Assembly: GCF_029945925.1 (NCBI RefSeq)
Contig: NZ_JAQSDN010000035.1
Location: 124,001 to 188,000, forward strand
Source of the DNA: Polaromonas sp.
GTDB lineage: Bacteria; Pseudomonadota; Gammaproteobacteria; Burkholderiales; Burkholderiaceae_C
DNA length: 64,000 bases
Direction: 5' to 3'
Shown: positions 8,294 to 17,031 of the stretch, one piece after another
Layout: each line of letters starts with the position of its first letter
Position numbering within the stretch: the stretch's first letter is position 1
Made by a program: the position numbers and the translations under genes
The notes under the pieces: generated by a model
What the model was told of the DNA's origin: nothing
Database searches by the model: none
The model's input: only the letters and a program-made list of their open reading frames with translations

Positions 8294-10126
8294 TCACCAG
8301 GTATCGATGGCCAGTTCGCCATTCGCGGGCCGGGTTTGCGCCGACTGCAGGCCGCGCACCAGCCAGTCGCGCGTCTGCGCGGGGTCGATCACCGCGTCGA
8401 TTTCCAGCGTGGTCGCCATGTTGAGCGCACTGCCCTTGTCATACTGCTGCGCCACCAGGGTCTCGTACAAGGCCTCACGCTGCGGACCTTCGGGCTGCGC
8501 CTCCAGCTCCTTGCGGTAACCCAGTTTGACCGCCCCTTCCAGTCCCATGGCGCCGAACTCGCCGGTGGGCCAGGCCACGTTGAAGGCCGGTGCGTGAAAA
8601 CTGCCGGCCGTCATGGCCATGGCGCCCAGGCCGTAACCCTTGCGCAGCACCACGCTGAAAAACGGCACGCGCAAATGCGCCGCGGCAATAAACATCCGGC
8701 TCACATGGCGCACCTGTGCCTGCGCCTCGGTCTGTGGTCCGACCATGAAACCCGGGGTGTCCACCAGGCTGACCAGCGGCAGGCCATGCGCGTTGCACAG
8801 CTGCATGAACCGCGCGGCCTTGTCGGCCGCATCAGCATCGATGGCGCCGCCCAGGTGCAGCGGGTTGTTGGCCAGAATGCCCACGGGCCGCCCCTCGATA
8901 CGCGCCAGCGCGGTGTGAATGCCCTGCCCGAAGCCGGTGCGCAGCGCCAGCACACTGCCCGCGTCGGCGATGCCGTCGATCGCCGCGCGCGTGTCATACA
9001 CGCGCAAACGGTTCTCGGGCACCACCTCGCGCAGGGCCAGCGCCTCCGGCGCAGTGAACGACTGGATCGCACCCTGGAAAAAAGACAGGTAGTGCTGCGC
9101 CGCCGCCACCGCGCGGGCTTCGTCGTCCACCAGCACATCGATCACGCCATTGCCGTGCTGCACGCCGGCCGGCCCGATCTGTTCGGGTTTGAACACTCCC
9201 AGGCCGCCGCCCTCCACCATCGCCGGGCCGCCCATGCCGATGTTGCTGCCGCGGGTGGCAATGATCACGTCGCAGCAACCCAGCAGTGCCGCATTGCCGG
9301 CAAAACAGCGGCCCGCCACAATGCCAACCACCGGCACCCGGCCATTGAGGCGGGCAAAACTCGCAAACGTGCCGACATGCAGGCCGGCCACGATGGGCAT
9401 GTCGGTGTCCCCGGGCCGCCCGCCACCGCCTTCGGCGAACAGCACCAGCGGCAATTTGTTCTGCAGCGCGATGCCCAGCATGCGGTCGGTCTTCTGGTGG
9501 TTGCGCATGCCCTGTGTGCCGGCCAGCACGGTGGCATCGTAGGCCATCACCACGGCCCGGCACGCCTCGGGGCCGAACAGGGCGCCGTTGATGCTGCCGA
9601 TGCCGGTGACCATGCCGTCGGCCGGGGTGTTCCTGACCAGGTCTTCCTCGCTGCGGCGGCTGCGCTGCGCCGCAACGGCCAGCGCGCCGTACTCCATGAA
9701 GGAGTCCTCGTCGCACAGGTCGGTGATGTTCTCGCGCGCGGTGCGCAGGCCCAAGGCGTGGCGCCGGGCCACCGCTTCGGCACGGCTGGCATCCTGCGTG
9801 GGCGCATGGCGATCCAGCGTGCGCTGCAGGTCTGCGCGCAAGCTGCCGGATGCGGGGGGTGGCATTTGGACCGGCGCAGTGGCAGATGCAGACTGCGCCG
9901 CCGTCGCCCGCAGGGGCTCAATGCGCGTGAGCAACGCGCCCGACTCCACCAGCTCACCCGCAGCAAAAAAAACTTCACCCAGACGGCCAGCGACGGCCGC
10001 ACGCACCTCATGCTCCATCTTCATGGCTTCGAGAATCACCAGCAGATCACCGACCTGCACGGCAGCGCCGGGCTCAACCTGCCATTGAACAACCTGGGCC
10101 TGAAGGGGGGAGTGAACCGCGGACAT
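8294..10126 (-). CDS. Acyl-CoA carboxylase BCCP-carboxyltransferase fusion
   Basis: A 610-residue fusion. Residues 1-70 form a biotinyl (BCCP) domain with the biotin-attachment motif EAMKMEH. After an Ala/Pro linker (about 75-95), a full carboxyltransferase of the PccB/AccD5 type follows, with both N- and C-lobes (for example RGSNIGMGGPAMVEGGGLGV, VDTPGFMVG and KGYGLGAMAMT). The predicted reaction is transfer of carboxyl from biotin to an acyl-CoA. A biotin carboxylase subunit is needed and none lies in this window. BCCP is more often joined to the biotin carboxylase, so the order here is less common. The substrate could be acetyl-, propionyl- or a branched acyl-CoA. Confidence 0.85.
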   Translation of the reverse strand: MSAVHSPLQAQVVQWQVEPGAAVQVGDLLVILEAMKMEHEVRAAVAGRLGEVFFAAGELVESGALLTRIEPLRATAAQSASATAPVQMPPPASGSLRADLQRTLDRHAPTQDASRAEAVARRHALGLRTARENITDLCDEDSFMEYGALAVAAQRSRRSEEDLVRNTPADGMVTGIGSINGALFGPEACRAVVMAYDATVLAGTQGMRNHQKTDRMLGIALQNKLPLVLFAEGGGGRPGDTDMPIVAGLHVGTFASFARLNGRVPVVGIVAGRCFAGNAALLGCCDVIIATRGSNIGMGGPAMVEGGGLGVFKPEQIGPAGVQHGNGVIDVLVDDEARAVAAAQHYLSFFQGAIQSFTAPEALALREVVPENRLRVYDTRAAIDGIADAGSVLALRTGFGQGIHTALARIEGRPVGILANNPLHLGGAIDADAADKAARFMQLCNAHGLPLVSLVDTPGFMVGPQTEAQAQVRHVSRMFIAAAHLRVPFFSVVLRKGYGLGAMAMTAGSFHAPAFNVAWPTGEFGAMGLEGAVKLGYRKELEAQPEGPQREALYETLVAQQYDKGSALNMATTLEIDAVIDPAQTRDWLVRGLQSAQTRPANGELAIDTW

Positions 10127-10196
10127 CGGCGCATTGTGCGCCCGTCCGGTGCGCCGCTGTCGTCAACCCGGTGACAGCGTGGGGCCCTAAAAAAAC

Positions 10197-10745
10197 TCAG
10201 GCGACCTGCAGGCCCGGCTTTCCAGCCTGTGCGGGTTTCGAGTTGCCCACGGCGCCGAACAGGATCTCGCCGGCGAGCTGGCCACCCTCTTCAATTACCA
10301 GCTTGCCGTAGCGGATCTTGCCGGTGACCTTGCCGGTCGCATAAATCACCAGCTTCTGGCGCACCGTGAGGTTGCCGTCAAAGGCGCCATGGATTTCGGC
10401 GATGTCGATCTCGGCCGAGCCCTTGAACTCGCCATGCTCGGAAATCTGCATCACGCGCGAGTCCATCGTGGCCTCCACCAGCCCTTCCACCACCAGGGTG
10501 TCGCAGTCGGTGATCTCCACGCCCTTGAGCTTGATGTTGGGACCGACCGTCAGCTTGCTGCCACCACTTTCGCGGGGGGCGGCGGCAGACGGCGCGCTGG
10601 TCACAGCCGCAGCGGCGGCGGGCGCGCTGTTCGAGACATTTGTTGCCGCAGGACCGTTCGCGTAGGGATTGGGGTTGGGGTTGCCATGACGCAGACCGGA
10701 AGGTTCATTGTCGCGTTTGCCGAAGAACGGTGATTGCAGTGCCAT
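10197..10745 (-). CDS. Bactofilin (polymer-forming cytoskeletal protein)
   Basis: A 182-residue bactofilin. Residues 1-75 are a disordered Asn/Pro/Ala-rich tail, and residues 78-165 are the beta-helical bactofilin domain (KLTVGPNIKLKGVEITDCDT onward, with repeated V/I-x-G turns such as GEFKGSAEIDIAEIHGAFDG). Bactofilins polymerise without nucleotide and scaffold cell-wall or polysaccharide machinery. The start at 10745 is preceded by AAGGA at proper spacing; longer in-frame extensions upstream are arginine/cysteine-rich and not family-like. A second, membrane-anchored bactofilin-like protein lies in the exopolysaccharide operon at 14488-15540. Confidence 0.88.
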   Translation of the reverse strand: MALQSPFFGKRDNEPSGLRHGNPNPNPYANGPAATNVSNSAPAAAAAVTSAPSAAAPRESGGSKLTVGPNIKLKGVEITDCDTLVVEGLVEATMDSRVMQISEHGEFKGSAEIDIAEIHGAFDGNLTVRQKLVIYATGKVTGKIRYGKLVIEEGGQLAGEILFGAVGNSKPAQAGKPGLQVA

Positions 10746-10886
10746 CTGGATTTCCTTCAAAAGGAACCGATGGTACGGAGAGCGCTTTGAAAAGTCTCCA
10801 CTGCTAATGCAAGATGAGTAACGAAATGACCGGGTGCCCCGCGCCCCTGCGCACCGGTCCCGGGCGCAGGCTTGTAGACTTGTGCC

Positions 10887-11198
10887 ATGCACTACACGGT
10901 CAGGATTTTTCACAGCGAGGATGTCTCCGACACCGAACGCGCCAGCGCGGCGCAGCGGTTTCGGACTGCGCTCGAGGCCTCGCTGGGCGATGCCAGCCTG
11001 GTGGCACCCGTCTACCGCGCCTACCTCCGGCTGCTGCAGATCCATGGGGAGCAGACCCGGCCCTGGGATCTGGCACCGGCGGAACAGTTGCTGGCCGAGC
11101 AGTGGGAAGCGGCCGAGCTGGCGGCCACACAAGCGGCTTTTGGCGCCGAGCGCTACATGGGCGATGCCCACTTCGAGCTGGAGATCCCGGAGCGCTGA
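10887..11198 (+). CDS. Conserved hypothetical protein, 103 aa
   Basis: A small acidic, probably soluble protein (MHYTVRIFHSEDVSDTER...) with no signal peptide or membrane segment. The pattern is a short beta strand followed by several amphipathic helices rich in Ala, Glu and Gln, ending AHFELEIPER. I do not recognise the family. Codon usage is that of a real high-GC coding region. It is divergent from bactofilin (142 bp apart) and followed by another unrecognised gene in the same direction, possibly one transcription unit. Confidence 0.6.
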   Translation: MHYTVRIFHSEDVSDTERASAAQRFRTALEASLGDASLVAPVYRAYLRLLQIHGEQTRPWDLAPAEQLLAEQWEAAELAATQAAFGAERYMGDAHFELEIPER

Positions 11199-11262
11199 GC
11201 ACAGGCCGTCCCTGCGGACGCTTTGTACGGATAATTACACCAATTGCTAAAAAGGGGAGTTC

Positions 11263-11712
11263 GTGGAGTTTGCTGTCTTGCTCATGGTGATGATCGTGCT
11301 GGGGCTGCTCGGCTGGGGGATGTACCGCCTCATGAAACGCCGCGGCGCGAGTTCGCCGGCAGACGCGGGGCAGGCGGAGCCACACAGCCTTCCGCTGGAC
11401 GACAGCACCTACCGGGTCAGCTACGCACCCCCCGAGTTCGAGTGGAGCGGCACCACCACCGGCGCCCTGCCGGTGAAAATACTGACCTACAAGCAGTACG
11501 AGTGCCTGGAAGATGCCCGCTACGGCTTCAGGATCGTCGGCGTACCGCCCACCGAGCGCAAGCAGCCGCAACCCCACAAAACCCGCGCCCACGGCCTGAA
11601 AACCGTCGCCTCCCTGAAAAAACACGGCTTCCTGGAAGATGACGGTGAAGGCGGCTACCTCATCACCGACCGCGGACTCAATGCGCTGGAGGTCTGCAGC
11701 GTCCGGTATTGA
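11263..11712 (+). CDS. Membrane-anchored hypothetical protein, 149 aa
   Basis: Begins at a GTG preceded by GGGGAG. Residues 1-22 form one transmembrane helix (LLMVMIVLGLLGWGMYRLM) followed by a positively charged stop-transfer (KRRG), so the remaining ~125 residues should be cytoplasmic. The C-terminal half (THGLKTVASLKKHGFLEDD-like stretch, then YLITDRGLNALEV) looks like a winged-helix-type fold with a tyrosine/valine end. I do not recognise the family, and no function is assigned. It converges on the membrane-protein gene at 11742. Confidence 0.55.
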   Translation: MEFAVLLMVMIVLGLLGWGMYRLMKRRGASSPADAGQAEPHSLPLDDSTYRVSYAPPEFEWSGTTTGALPVKILTYKQYECLEDARYGFRIVGVPPTERKQPQPHKTRAHGLKTVASLKKHGFLEDDGEGGYLITDRGLNALEVCSVRY

Positions 11713-11741
11713 ACCGCCCGGACGGGCCGACCGGACACAGG

Positions 11742-12581
11742 TCAGACCGTGGCGTCTTGCGGCGCGCTGCTGACCGCCCAGGAGTACAGGGCGACAAACA
11801 CCAGCGCATCAAAGACGGCGCCCATGCAGATGTACAACACCGGCATGAACAGCACCGACAGGTGCTGCATGATGAAAGCCTGCGCCAGCACCTGGTGGGG
11901 AATCATGAGGACGAAGAATCCCAGGATCAGCGCGGTGTGGAACAGCTTGATCGTCAGGCTCTGGTTCAGGATGTAGTACCCCATCGCCAGCATCACCGGT
12001 GTGGCCAGCATGACCACGTAACCGATGGTCATCAGTTCTTCGCTGTGGCGTGCAATGCTGTAGGGAAAAGCGGCCGGCGAAAGCCAGAAATAGACCAGCG
12101 TGACAAGCTGAATGACGCCGACGATGCGCAAGGGGTACTTGAGCGGCAACTGCGCGTTTTTCATGCGTACTGACAAGGCCAGCCCCGCCAGCGTCACCAC
12201 CGCGGTCACCAGCAGGATGGTGCGGCTCGGCAGCGGCCGGTCGTCCGGCCCGCTCGACAGCAGCATCGCGTATTGCCCGGCATCGTTGAGCTGGTTGGTC
12301 AGCGTGAAAGGCATGTCCAGTCCCGCGGACCAGAACAGGATGCAATCGCGCCAGAAATCAAACAGCAGCGGTTTTCCCAAATACACCAGCGCGCACAGGA
12401 TCAGTGGCAGGATGACCACCTGTGCCAGCAACCAGGGTGTCACCTTCAGCGGCGTGATGGAGCGGTGCGGGCGCACCAGGACACGCCGGGCGCGTGCTTC
12501 CCGGGCAGCGGAAAAAGAAACGTTGAAGAGGCGCTCTTGCTCACGCGCAGGTTCAGACAGGGAATTGGTTCTGGAGCTCAT
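11742..12581 (-). CDS. Polytopic membrane protein of the exopolysaccharide operon
   Basis: A 279-residue protein with a ~50-residue basic cytoplasmic N-terminus and about six transmembrane helices (for example LLAQVVILPLILCALVYLG and TILLVTAVVTLAGLALSV). No family motif was recognised. It is the last gene of the leftward operon that begins at 18540 and is separated from yaiO by only 9 bp, so it probably acts in export or assembly of the polysaccharide made by the upstream glycosyltransferase. It might instead be a Yip1-like or YaiY-like membrane protein. Function is inferred from context only. Confidence 0.6.
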   Translation of the reverse strand: MSSRTNSLSEPAREQERLFNVSFSAAREARARRVLVRPHRSITPLKVTPWLLAQVVILPLILCALVYLGKPLLFDFWRDCILFWSAGLDMPFTLTNQLNDAGQYAMLLSSGPDDRPLPSRTILLVTAVVTLAGLALSVRMKNAQLPLKYPLRIVGVIQLVTLVYFWLSPAAFPYSIARHSEELMTIGYVVMLATPVMLAMGYYILNQSLTIKLFHTALILGFFVLMIPHQVLAQAFIMQHLSVLFMPVLYICMGAVFDALVFVALYSWAVSSAPQDATV

Positions 12582-12590
12582 GGGGCGTGA

Positions 12591-13436
12591 TCAGAATTCG
12601 TGGAAAACGCCGACATTCACACCGCTGCGGCGGTAGAGCGGGTTGGTATAGCGGTTGGCGCCCACCAGCACGCCGGTGCGCGCATTGAACCAGTGGCGCC
12701 AGGTCAGGCTGGCCTCGCGGCTGTCGAAGTTGACCAGTTGCCGGTTGGCGGCAATGGCGAGATACCCTTCGCTGCCCCATCCGTAGCGGGCCGTCACCAG
12801 GTCCTGCTTGTGGCGACCCCAGGTCAGCGCCACAAATTGCTGCTGCGTGTCCACCGAGCCCGGGTTGCTGCGGTTCAGCCGCACGCCGCCTTCCACAATC
12901 CAGGGCGCCTCAAAATAATAGGCCGCGCCCAGCGACAGGCTGCGGTCGGTGTGGCCATCGGGGGCGTTGTAATACCCGGCGCCCACCGAACCCACCAGAT
13001 TGCGGCCGGGAAGAAATTTGCGGGAAATCGTTCCGTCCACACGGTAACGCGGCAGATAGAAAGCACCATCGCCGACACCCAGCGCCACCGATCCAAACCA
13101 GTCTTCATTGAAGGTGTAGGTGTCGCTGAGGCCCAGAAACGTACCGTTTTCGCCAAACCGTTTGTGCGCGGACAACTCCCCCTGCAAGACATGTTTGTCC
13201 ACGTCATAGACGCCCTTCAGGGTCACGTCGCGCCAGTTGCCGAAGCCATTACTGAGGTTTTGCACGCCCGTGCTGAGCTCCAGACTGCGCAGCGCTTCGC
13301 TGCCCCCCGGCAAAGCCGGAGCCGCAGCGGCATCCATGGGTGCGGGGGCGCCCGCCGGGGCGTCGGTCTGGGCCGTGGCCGGCATTGCAGCGGCCAGCAT
13401 CACCGGCAGCGCAAGAAAAACAGGTTTAAACATCAA
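12591..13436 (-). CDS. YaiO-family outer-membrane beta-barrel protein
   Basis: A 281-residue outer-membrane protein. Residues 1-22 are a Sec signal peptide ending ATA-Q, followed by an Ala/Pro linker. The rest is amphipathic strands of a YaiO-type barrel (ELSTGVQNLSNGFGNWRDVT, then repeated short strands such as LVTARYGWGSEGYLAI, ending VGVFHEF with a terminal Phe as in Omp barrels). In E. coli yaiO lies beside a GT2 polysaccharide gene (yaiP), the same association as here. Probable role: passage of a secreted polysaccharide across the outer membrane. Confidence 0.78.
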   Translation of the reverse strand: MMFKPVFLALPVMLAAAMPATAQTDAPAGAPAPMDAAAAPALPGGSEALRSLELSTGVQNLSNGFGNWRDVTLKGVYDVDKHVLQGELSAHKRFGENGTFLGLSDTYTFNEDWFGSVALGVGDGAFYLPRYRVDGTISRKFLPGRNLVGSVGAGYYNAPDGHTDRSLSLGAAYYFEAPWIVEGGVRLNRSNPGSVDTQQQFVALTWGRHKQDLVTARYGWGSEGYLAIAANRQLVNFDSREASLTWRHWFNARTGVLVGANRYTNPLYRRSGVNVGVFHEF

Positions 13437-13504
13437 AACTCACTCCAAAAAAATCTGACATGGTGTTCGCAGGCGCGGGCGGGCATCGCGGCGCCCGCCC
13501 CCGT

Positions 13505-14491
13505 TCATTTGCAGTTCGCATCCTTCGCCGCAGGCGTCACACCCCGGCTCAGCAGGATCTGGTAGGACGCCTCGTCGCTCACTGCCCAGCGCGACGAATG
13601 GCGCAGCGGCGTGGACTGGCGCAGCCAGCAAGCGGCGGTGGCCTTGTCGTTCTGGCGCATGGCGAGCACCGCAAGCAGCCCCCAGGGGTAGTCCGCTTCG
13701 CCCTGGATCAGCCACTCCCCGCGGTGGGCCGCCATCCAGTCGCGGTAATACTGGCGTGCGTTGCCCGGCACCAGCGGAAAATCGAACAGCAACGGAAAGA
13801 TCTGCGCCACATGGTCGGGGTAAAACGCCGGCTTCTGGGAGCGCTGCTCCAACTGGGTGGACACCAGAAACCGCTTGTTGACAGGGTCCCAGAAAGTGTC
13901 ATGAATGGCCCGCGCCAGCTTGTCGGAGGCTGCCCTTTGCTGCGGCTGCTTCAGGTGCACCTTGAGCGACCAGACTTCCAGGTTGTCCATGAACAGGCCG
14001 TGCAGCACCACCGGCGAAACCATGTAGATGCCGCGCGACGGCTGGTACAGGTTCTCCAGCGCCACCTTGCTGGCCTGGTGGCTCTTGCGCCAGACCGGGT
14101 TGCCGGCCAGCTTGGCCGGCATGGTTTCCAGCAGCTTCATCCAGATCGCCAGCAAGGAGTCGTCAGCGTCGGCCGTCTTGCAGGACACCCATTTTTTATC
14201 CGCGCCCCGGCAGAACCGGTCAAAGGTGCCGTCCGGCTTTTGCCGCGGCACCAGCCAGTTGGCAAACTTTTCAGCCGGTGCAGAGATGTCCATGCCGTTT
14301 TCGTGCGCCAGCAGCAAAGCCTGCATCGCGAAATAGGGGTCCGCCGAATCACCGCCGTGCAGGACGGTGATGGCGCCGCTGTCGTCCGTGTAGCCACCCA
14401 GCTCCAGACGTTGCGCCGCACCGGCACATCCCGCCTGGGTCAGCAGCAACGCGCCCATCGCACAGACCGTCAACAGTTGTTTGAGTCTCAT
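13505..14491 (-). CDS. Exopolysaccharide-operon lipoprotein
   Basis: A 328-residue predicted lipoprotein: the N-terminal signal (LLTVCAMGALLLTQAGC) ends in a lipobox-like QAGC. The body is helical and rich in Trp, Ala and Leu, with repeated aromatic segments (WLVPRQKPDGTFDRFCRG, DYPWGLLAVLAM), reminiscent of an alpha/alpha-toroid carbohydrate-active fold. No catalytic motif was identified. The start at 14491 overlaps the stop of the upstream bactofilin-like gene in an ATGA, so they are translationally coupled. A polysaccharide-modifying or polysaccharide-binding role is an inference from context. Confidence 0.6.
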   Translation of the reverse strand: MRLKQLLTVCAMGALLLTQAGCAGAAQRLELGGYTDDSGAITVLHGGDSADPYFAMQALLLAHENGMDISAPAEKFANWLVPRQKPDGTFDRFCRGADKKWVSCKTADADDSLLAIWMKLLETMPAKLAGNPVWRKSHQASKVALENLYQPSRGIYMVSPVVLHGLFMDNLEVWSLKVHLKQPQQRAASDKLARAIHDTFWDPVNKRFLVSTQLEQRSQKPAFYPDHVAQIFPLLFDFPLVPGNARQYYRDWMAAHRGEWLIQGEADYPWGLLAVLAMRQNDKATAACWLRQSTPLRHSSRWAVSDEASYQILLSRGVTPAAKDANCK

Positions 14492-15540
14492 GCCTGTTTC
14501 ACCATGCCGATCTCGCGCGCCCACACGGTGCCGTGCACGACCACCCCGTCTTCCACGATGATGTTGCGGGCAGTGACTGTGGTGGGCGCGTCAGGCAGGC
14601 CCACCAGCGCGTTGGCCCCGATCAGGATGTCGCTCTCGGACACCACCGGCCCCCAGGCCCGGGCGTCCTTGTAGACGTACACGCGCTTTTCGCAGGTCAC
14701 GGCGCCCTGCACGCTGGCCCGGTGACCGATGCTCACCCCCTCGCGCGCCTTGATGTCGCCGACGATGGTGGTCGCCGCCCCAATGGTCAGAAAGCCGGTC
14801 ACGACCAGCGATCCGCGGTAAATGCGGGCTGGCGGCAGCGCGCAATCACCCCGGATCAGGTAAAGCAGGGGCGTTTGCTGAACGGCGCCCGGCAGATCGG
14901 CATAACTGGCCGGCGTCTGCTCCGCGCCGGCGGGCGGCAGCACATCGCTGACGCGCGAGCCAAAACGCAGGGCTGGCGCATGCAGACGCTCAAACCAGGT
15001 CTCGTTGCCGAGCTCGATGGCGCTGCCCGCGGACACCCGCCGCAGGGCCACACTGCGCGGCCCCATGCGCAGCACGCCGTCGGCATGGGCCCAGTCATCG
15101 ACGGTGCTGTGTTCACCGAGGGCAATGTCACCGGTGGCATACAGCGCGGGAAAGGCCGATTCGGCGCCAACCTGCAGGTTTCCCTGCACGTAAACCGGCT
15201 GGGCACTGCGAACGGGTGAAGCGCTGACAATGCTGCTGCGCGCGATCAGCCGCTTGTCGGCCTTGCGCCAGTCCAAGTCCGCGCCGGCCGCCGACGCCGG
15301 ATCGCCGACGAATTCGAAGTCTTCATACCCGGTGGGCTCGCCCAGCCCGAGCCTGGCCGATACATCGGCGTGCAGGCGCCGGGCAAAGTGGTCGATGTCG
15401 GTGGTGTAGTTGGCCGAAATTGGCAAGGCGGCAAAGTCCGTGGGACGAAGCCATTCCCGAAACGCCGGCACAAACGGCAACGTCAGCAGCAGCAGGCAGA
15501 CCAGCGCGAACGCGGTGTAGGTGATGTAGTCTTGGGTCAT
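14488..15540 (-). CDS. Membrane-anchored bactofilin-like / polymer-forming protein
   Basis: A 350-residue protein with one N-terminal transmembrane helix (residues 7-27, YTAFALVCLLLLTLPFVPAF). The long C-terminal part has the regular short beta-strand/Gly-turn pattern of a beta-helix (VYVQGNLQVGAESAFPALYA; LVVTGFLTIGAATTIVGDIK; GVVVHGTVWA), as in bactofilins and polymer-forming cytoskeletal proteins. It overlaps the stop of the glycosyltransferase by 4 bp (ATGA) and is itself overlapped by the lipoprotein gene. This coupling suggests stoichiometric assembly with the synthase, perhaps as a scaffold. The assignment rests on fold pattern, not on a diagnostic motif. Confidence 0.6.
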   Translation of the reverse strand: MTQDYITYTAFALVCLLLLTLPFVPAFREWLRPTDFAALPISANYTTDIDHFARRLHADVSARLGLGEPTGYEDFEFVGDPASAAGADLDWRKADKRLIARSSIVSASPVRSAQPVYVQGNLQVGAESAFPALYATGDIALGEHSTVDDWAHADGVLRMGPRSVALRRVSAGSAIELGNETWFERLHAPALRFGSRVSDVLPPAGAEQTPASYADLPGAVQQTPLLYLIRGDCALPPARIYRGSLVVTGFLTIGAATTIVGDIKAREGVSIGHRASVQGAVTCEKRVYVYKDARAWGPVVSESDILIGANALVGLPDAPTTVTARNIIVEDGVVVHGTVWAREIGMVKQA

Positions 15541-16985
15541 TGTTCAACAGCCTTGGTGCGGTAGCGGATGGTTTTGTCCCAGACCATCTCGCGCTTGAAA
15601 ATCCTGTCGAGCAGCAGGCTCCAGACGGCGCCCGAAATGGCAAACAGGCTGACCAGAAAACCCAGCATGTTGAAAGGCAGCAGCCTCAGCCGCCGCCGGT
15701 TGCCGTCAATCAGCACCGCCACCACAATTTCAAAAAATGCGGCGAAGTTGCCAAGCGTTCCATAAATCATCAGCGCGAAAATGGGAATCAGCGACGACAG
15801 CAGGGAACCCGCATTGAGGAAATACAGTCCCAGCGCCAGGCCCCAGCCGACCAGCATGACCAGCGGGATGACAAACACAAACAGCAGCAGCAAGCCGTCA
15901 AAACGCTGACCCGGCGTCAGGTACGCGCTGGTGGCGAACTTCCACCAATACCGGGTCATCACCTGGTTGTGGCCCTTGGCCCAGCGCGTCACCTGCTTGA
16001 TGCGCACGCTCCACTCTTCGGGCACTTCTTCATAACATTCAGAGCGGTTGGTGTACACCGTCTTCCAGCCGTTGAGCATGAGCCGGAATGTGATGTCGGT
16101 GTCTTCGGCCAGCGTGTCGTCGTGCCAGCCGCCCACCGCCTCGACCGCCGACAGGCGCACGCCACCGACCGTGCCGCCGTACTGCGGCAGCAGGTTCAGG
16201 TTCATGCGCGCCTGCTGGTCCACCTGGTAGCCGCCCGAGCGCTCCAGGTCCAGCATGCGGGTCAGCAGGTTGGCGCCGCTGTTGACGGGCACCACACGTC
16301 CCATCACAGCGCCGATTTCCGGGTCAAAAAATGGTGCCACCAGCTGCTTGAGCAGCCCGCGCCCGGGCACGTAGTCGGCGTCAAAAATAATGGCGATGTC
16401 GCCCTCGGCAAAGTGCAGGGCGTCTTTCAGCGCGGCCGACTTGCCGGCCTTGCCGGTGCTGCGGTGAAATGGTGAAATGCGCGAGGGGAAACGCGCCACA
16501 TAACTGTCGATGATCTCGCCCGTGCCGTCCTTCGACCGGTCATTGACGGGAATGATCTTGAGCCGGTCCGCCGGATAGTCGGTGTTGAGAAGCGCCTCAA
16601 TGCAGCCGGCGATGACTTTTTCCTCGTTGTGCGCCGCAATGAAGACGGTGATCATGGGCCAGCGCGCAACGGCAATGTCGATGTAGGGGTGGCGCTGCAC
16701 GCCGGTCAACCGGTTCATCGTGAACATGAAGTGGCGCACGCCGTAAATCATCATGGCCACCACGATCAGGAAAAGCAGCGAGGCCATGACGGCGGCGACC
16801 GGGTAGTCCTTGAACGAGGGAATCAGCGCACCTGTTGCCTGGGCTTGCGCCAGGGCAGGCCCGGCCCCCATGAAGGCGGTGACCGCGAGGGTGAGGGAGA
16901 GCGCAACACCGGGCCGGCCCGGCCGCCGGGTGGCGTGACCGGGGCTTTCGGCGGAAAGGCCGCAAGAGAAAGGGGAAGGCAGCAT
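15537..16985 (-). CDS. Processive family-2 glycosyltransferase
   Basis: About 482 residues. A hydrophobic N-terminus is followed by a GT2 catalytic domain and a cluster of C-terminal membrane helices, the layout of cellulose, hyaluronan or PNAG synthases. Motifs seen: VFIAAHNEEKVIAGC (nucleotide-binding start), IIFDADYVPG (DxD), LAEDTDITFRL (ED) and QVTRWAKGHNQVM (the QxxRW of processive enzymes). It should polymerise a sugar at the inner membrane, plausibly an amino sugar given the adjacent WecB epimerase. Starts at 16991 and 16985 are both possible; the latter has the better-spaced GGAG. No PilZ domain is fused. Confidence 0.85.
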   Translation of the reverse strand: MLPSPFSCGLSAESPGHATRRPGRPGVALSLTLAVTAFMGAGPALAQAQATGALIPSFKDYPVAAVMASLLFLIVVAMMIYGVRHFMFTMNRLTGVQRHPYIDIAVARWPMITVFIAAHNEEKVIAGCIEALLNTDYPADRLKIIPVNDRSKDGTGEIIDSYVARFPSRISPFHRSTGKAGKSAALKDALHFAEGDIAIIFDADYVPGRGLLKQLVAPFFDPEIGAVMGRVVPVNSGANLLTRMLDLERSGGYQVDQQARMNLNLLPQYGGTVGGVRLSAVEAVGGWHDDTLAEDTDITFRLMLNGWKTVYTNRSECYEEVPEEWSVRIKQVTRWAKGHNQVMTRYWWKFATSAYLTPGQRFDGLLLLFVFVIPLVMLVGWGLALGLYFLNAGSLLSSLIPIFALMIYGTLGNFAAFFEIVVAVLIDGNRRRLRLLPFNMLGFLVSLFAISGAVWSLLLDRIFKREMVWDKTIRYRTKAVEQ

Positions 16986-17031
16986 GGGCATGGCTCCAGT
17001 GAGTCCAGTGAGTTCGTGAGAAGAGGGCCGG

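Noticed and set aside
8174..10174. Long plus-strand open frame of 666 codons opposite the carboxyltransferase gene
   Set aside because: It is the antisense shadow of a gene with clear domains; the translation is His/Arg/Gly-rich without motifs.
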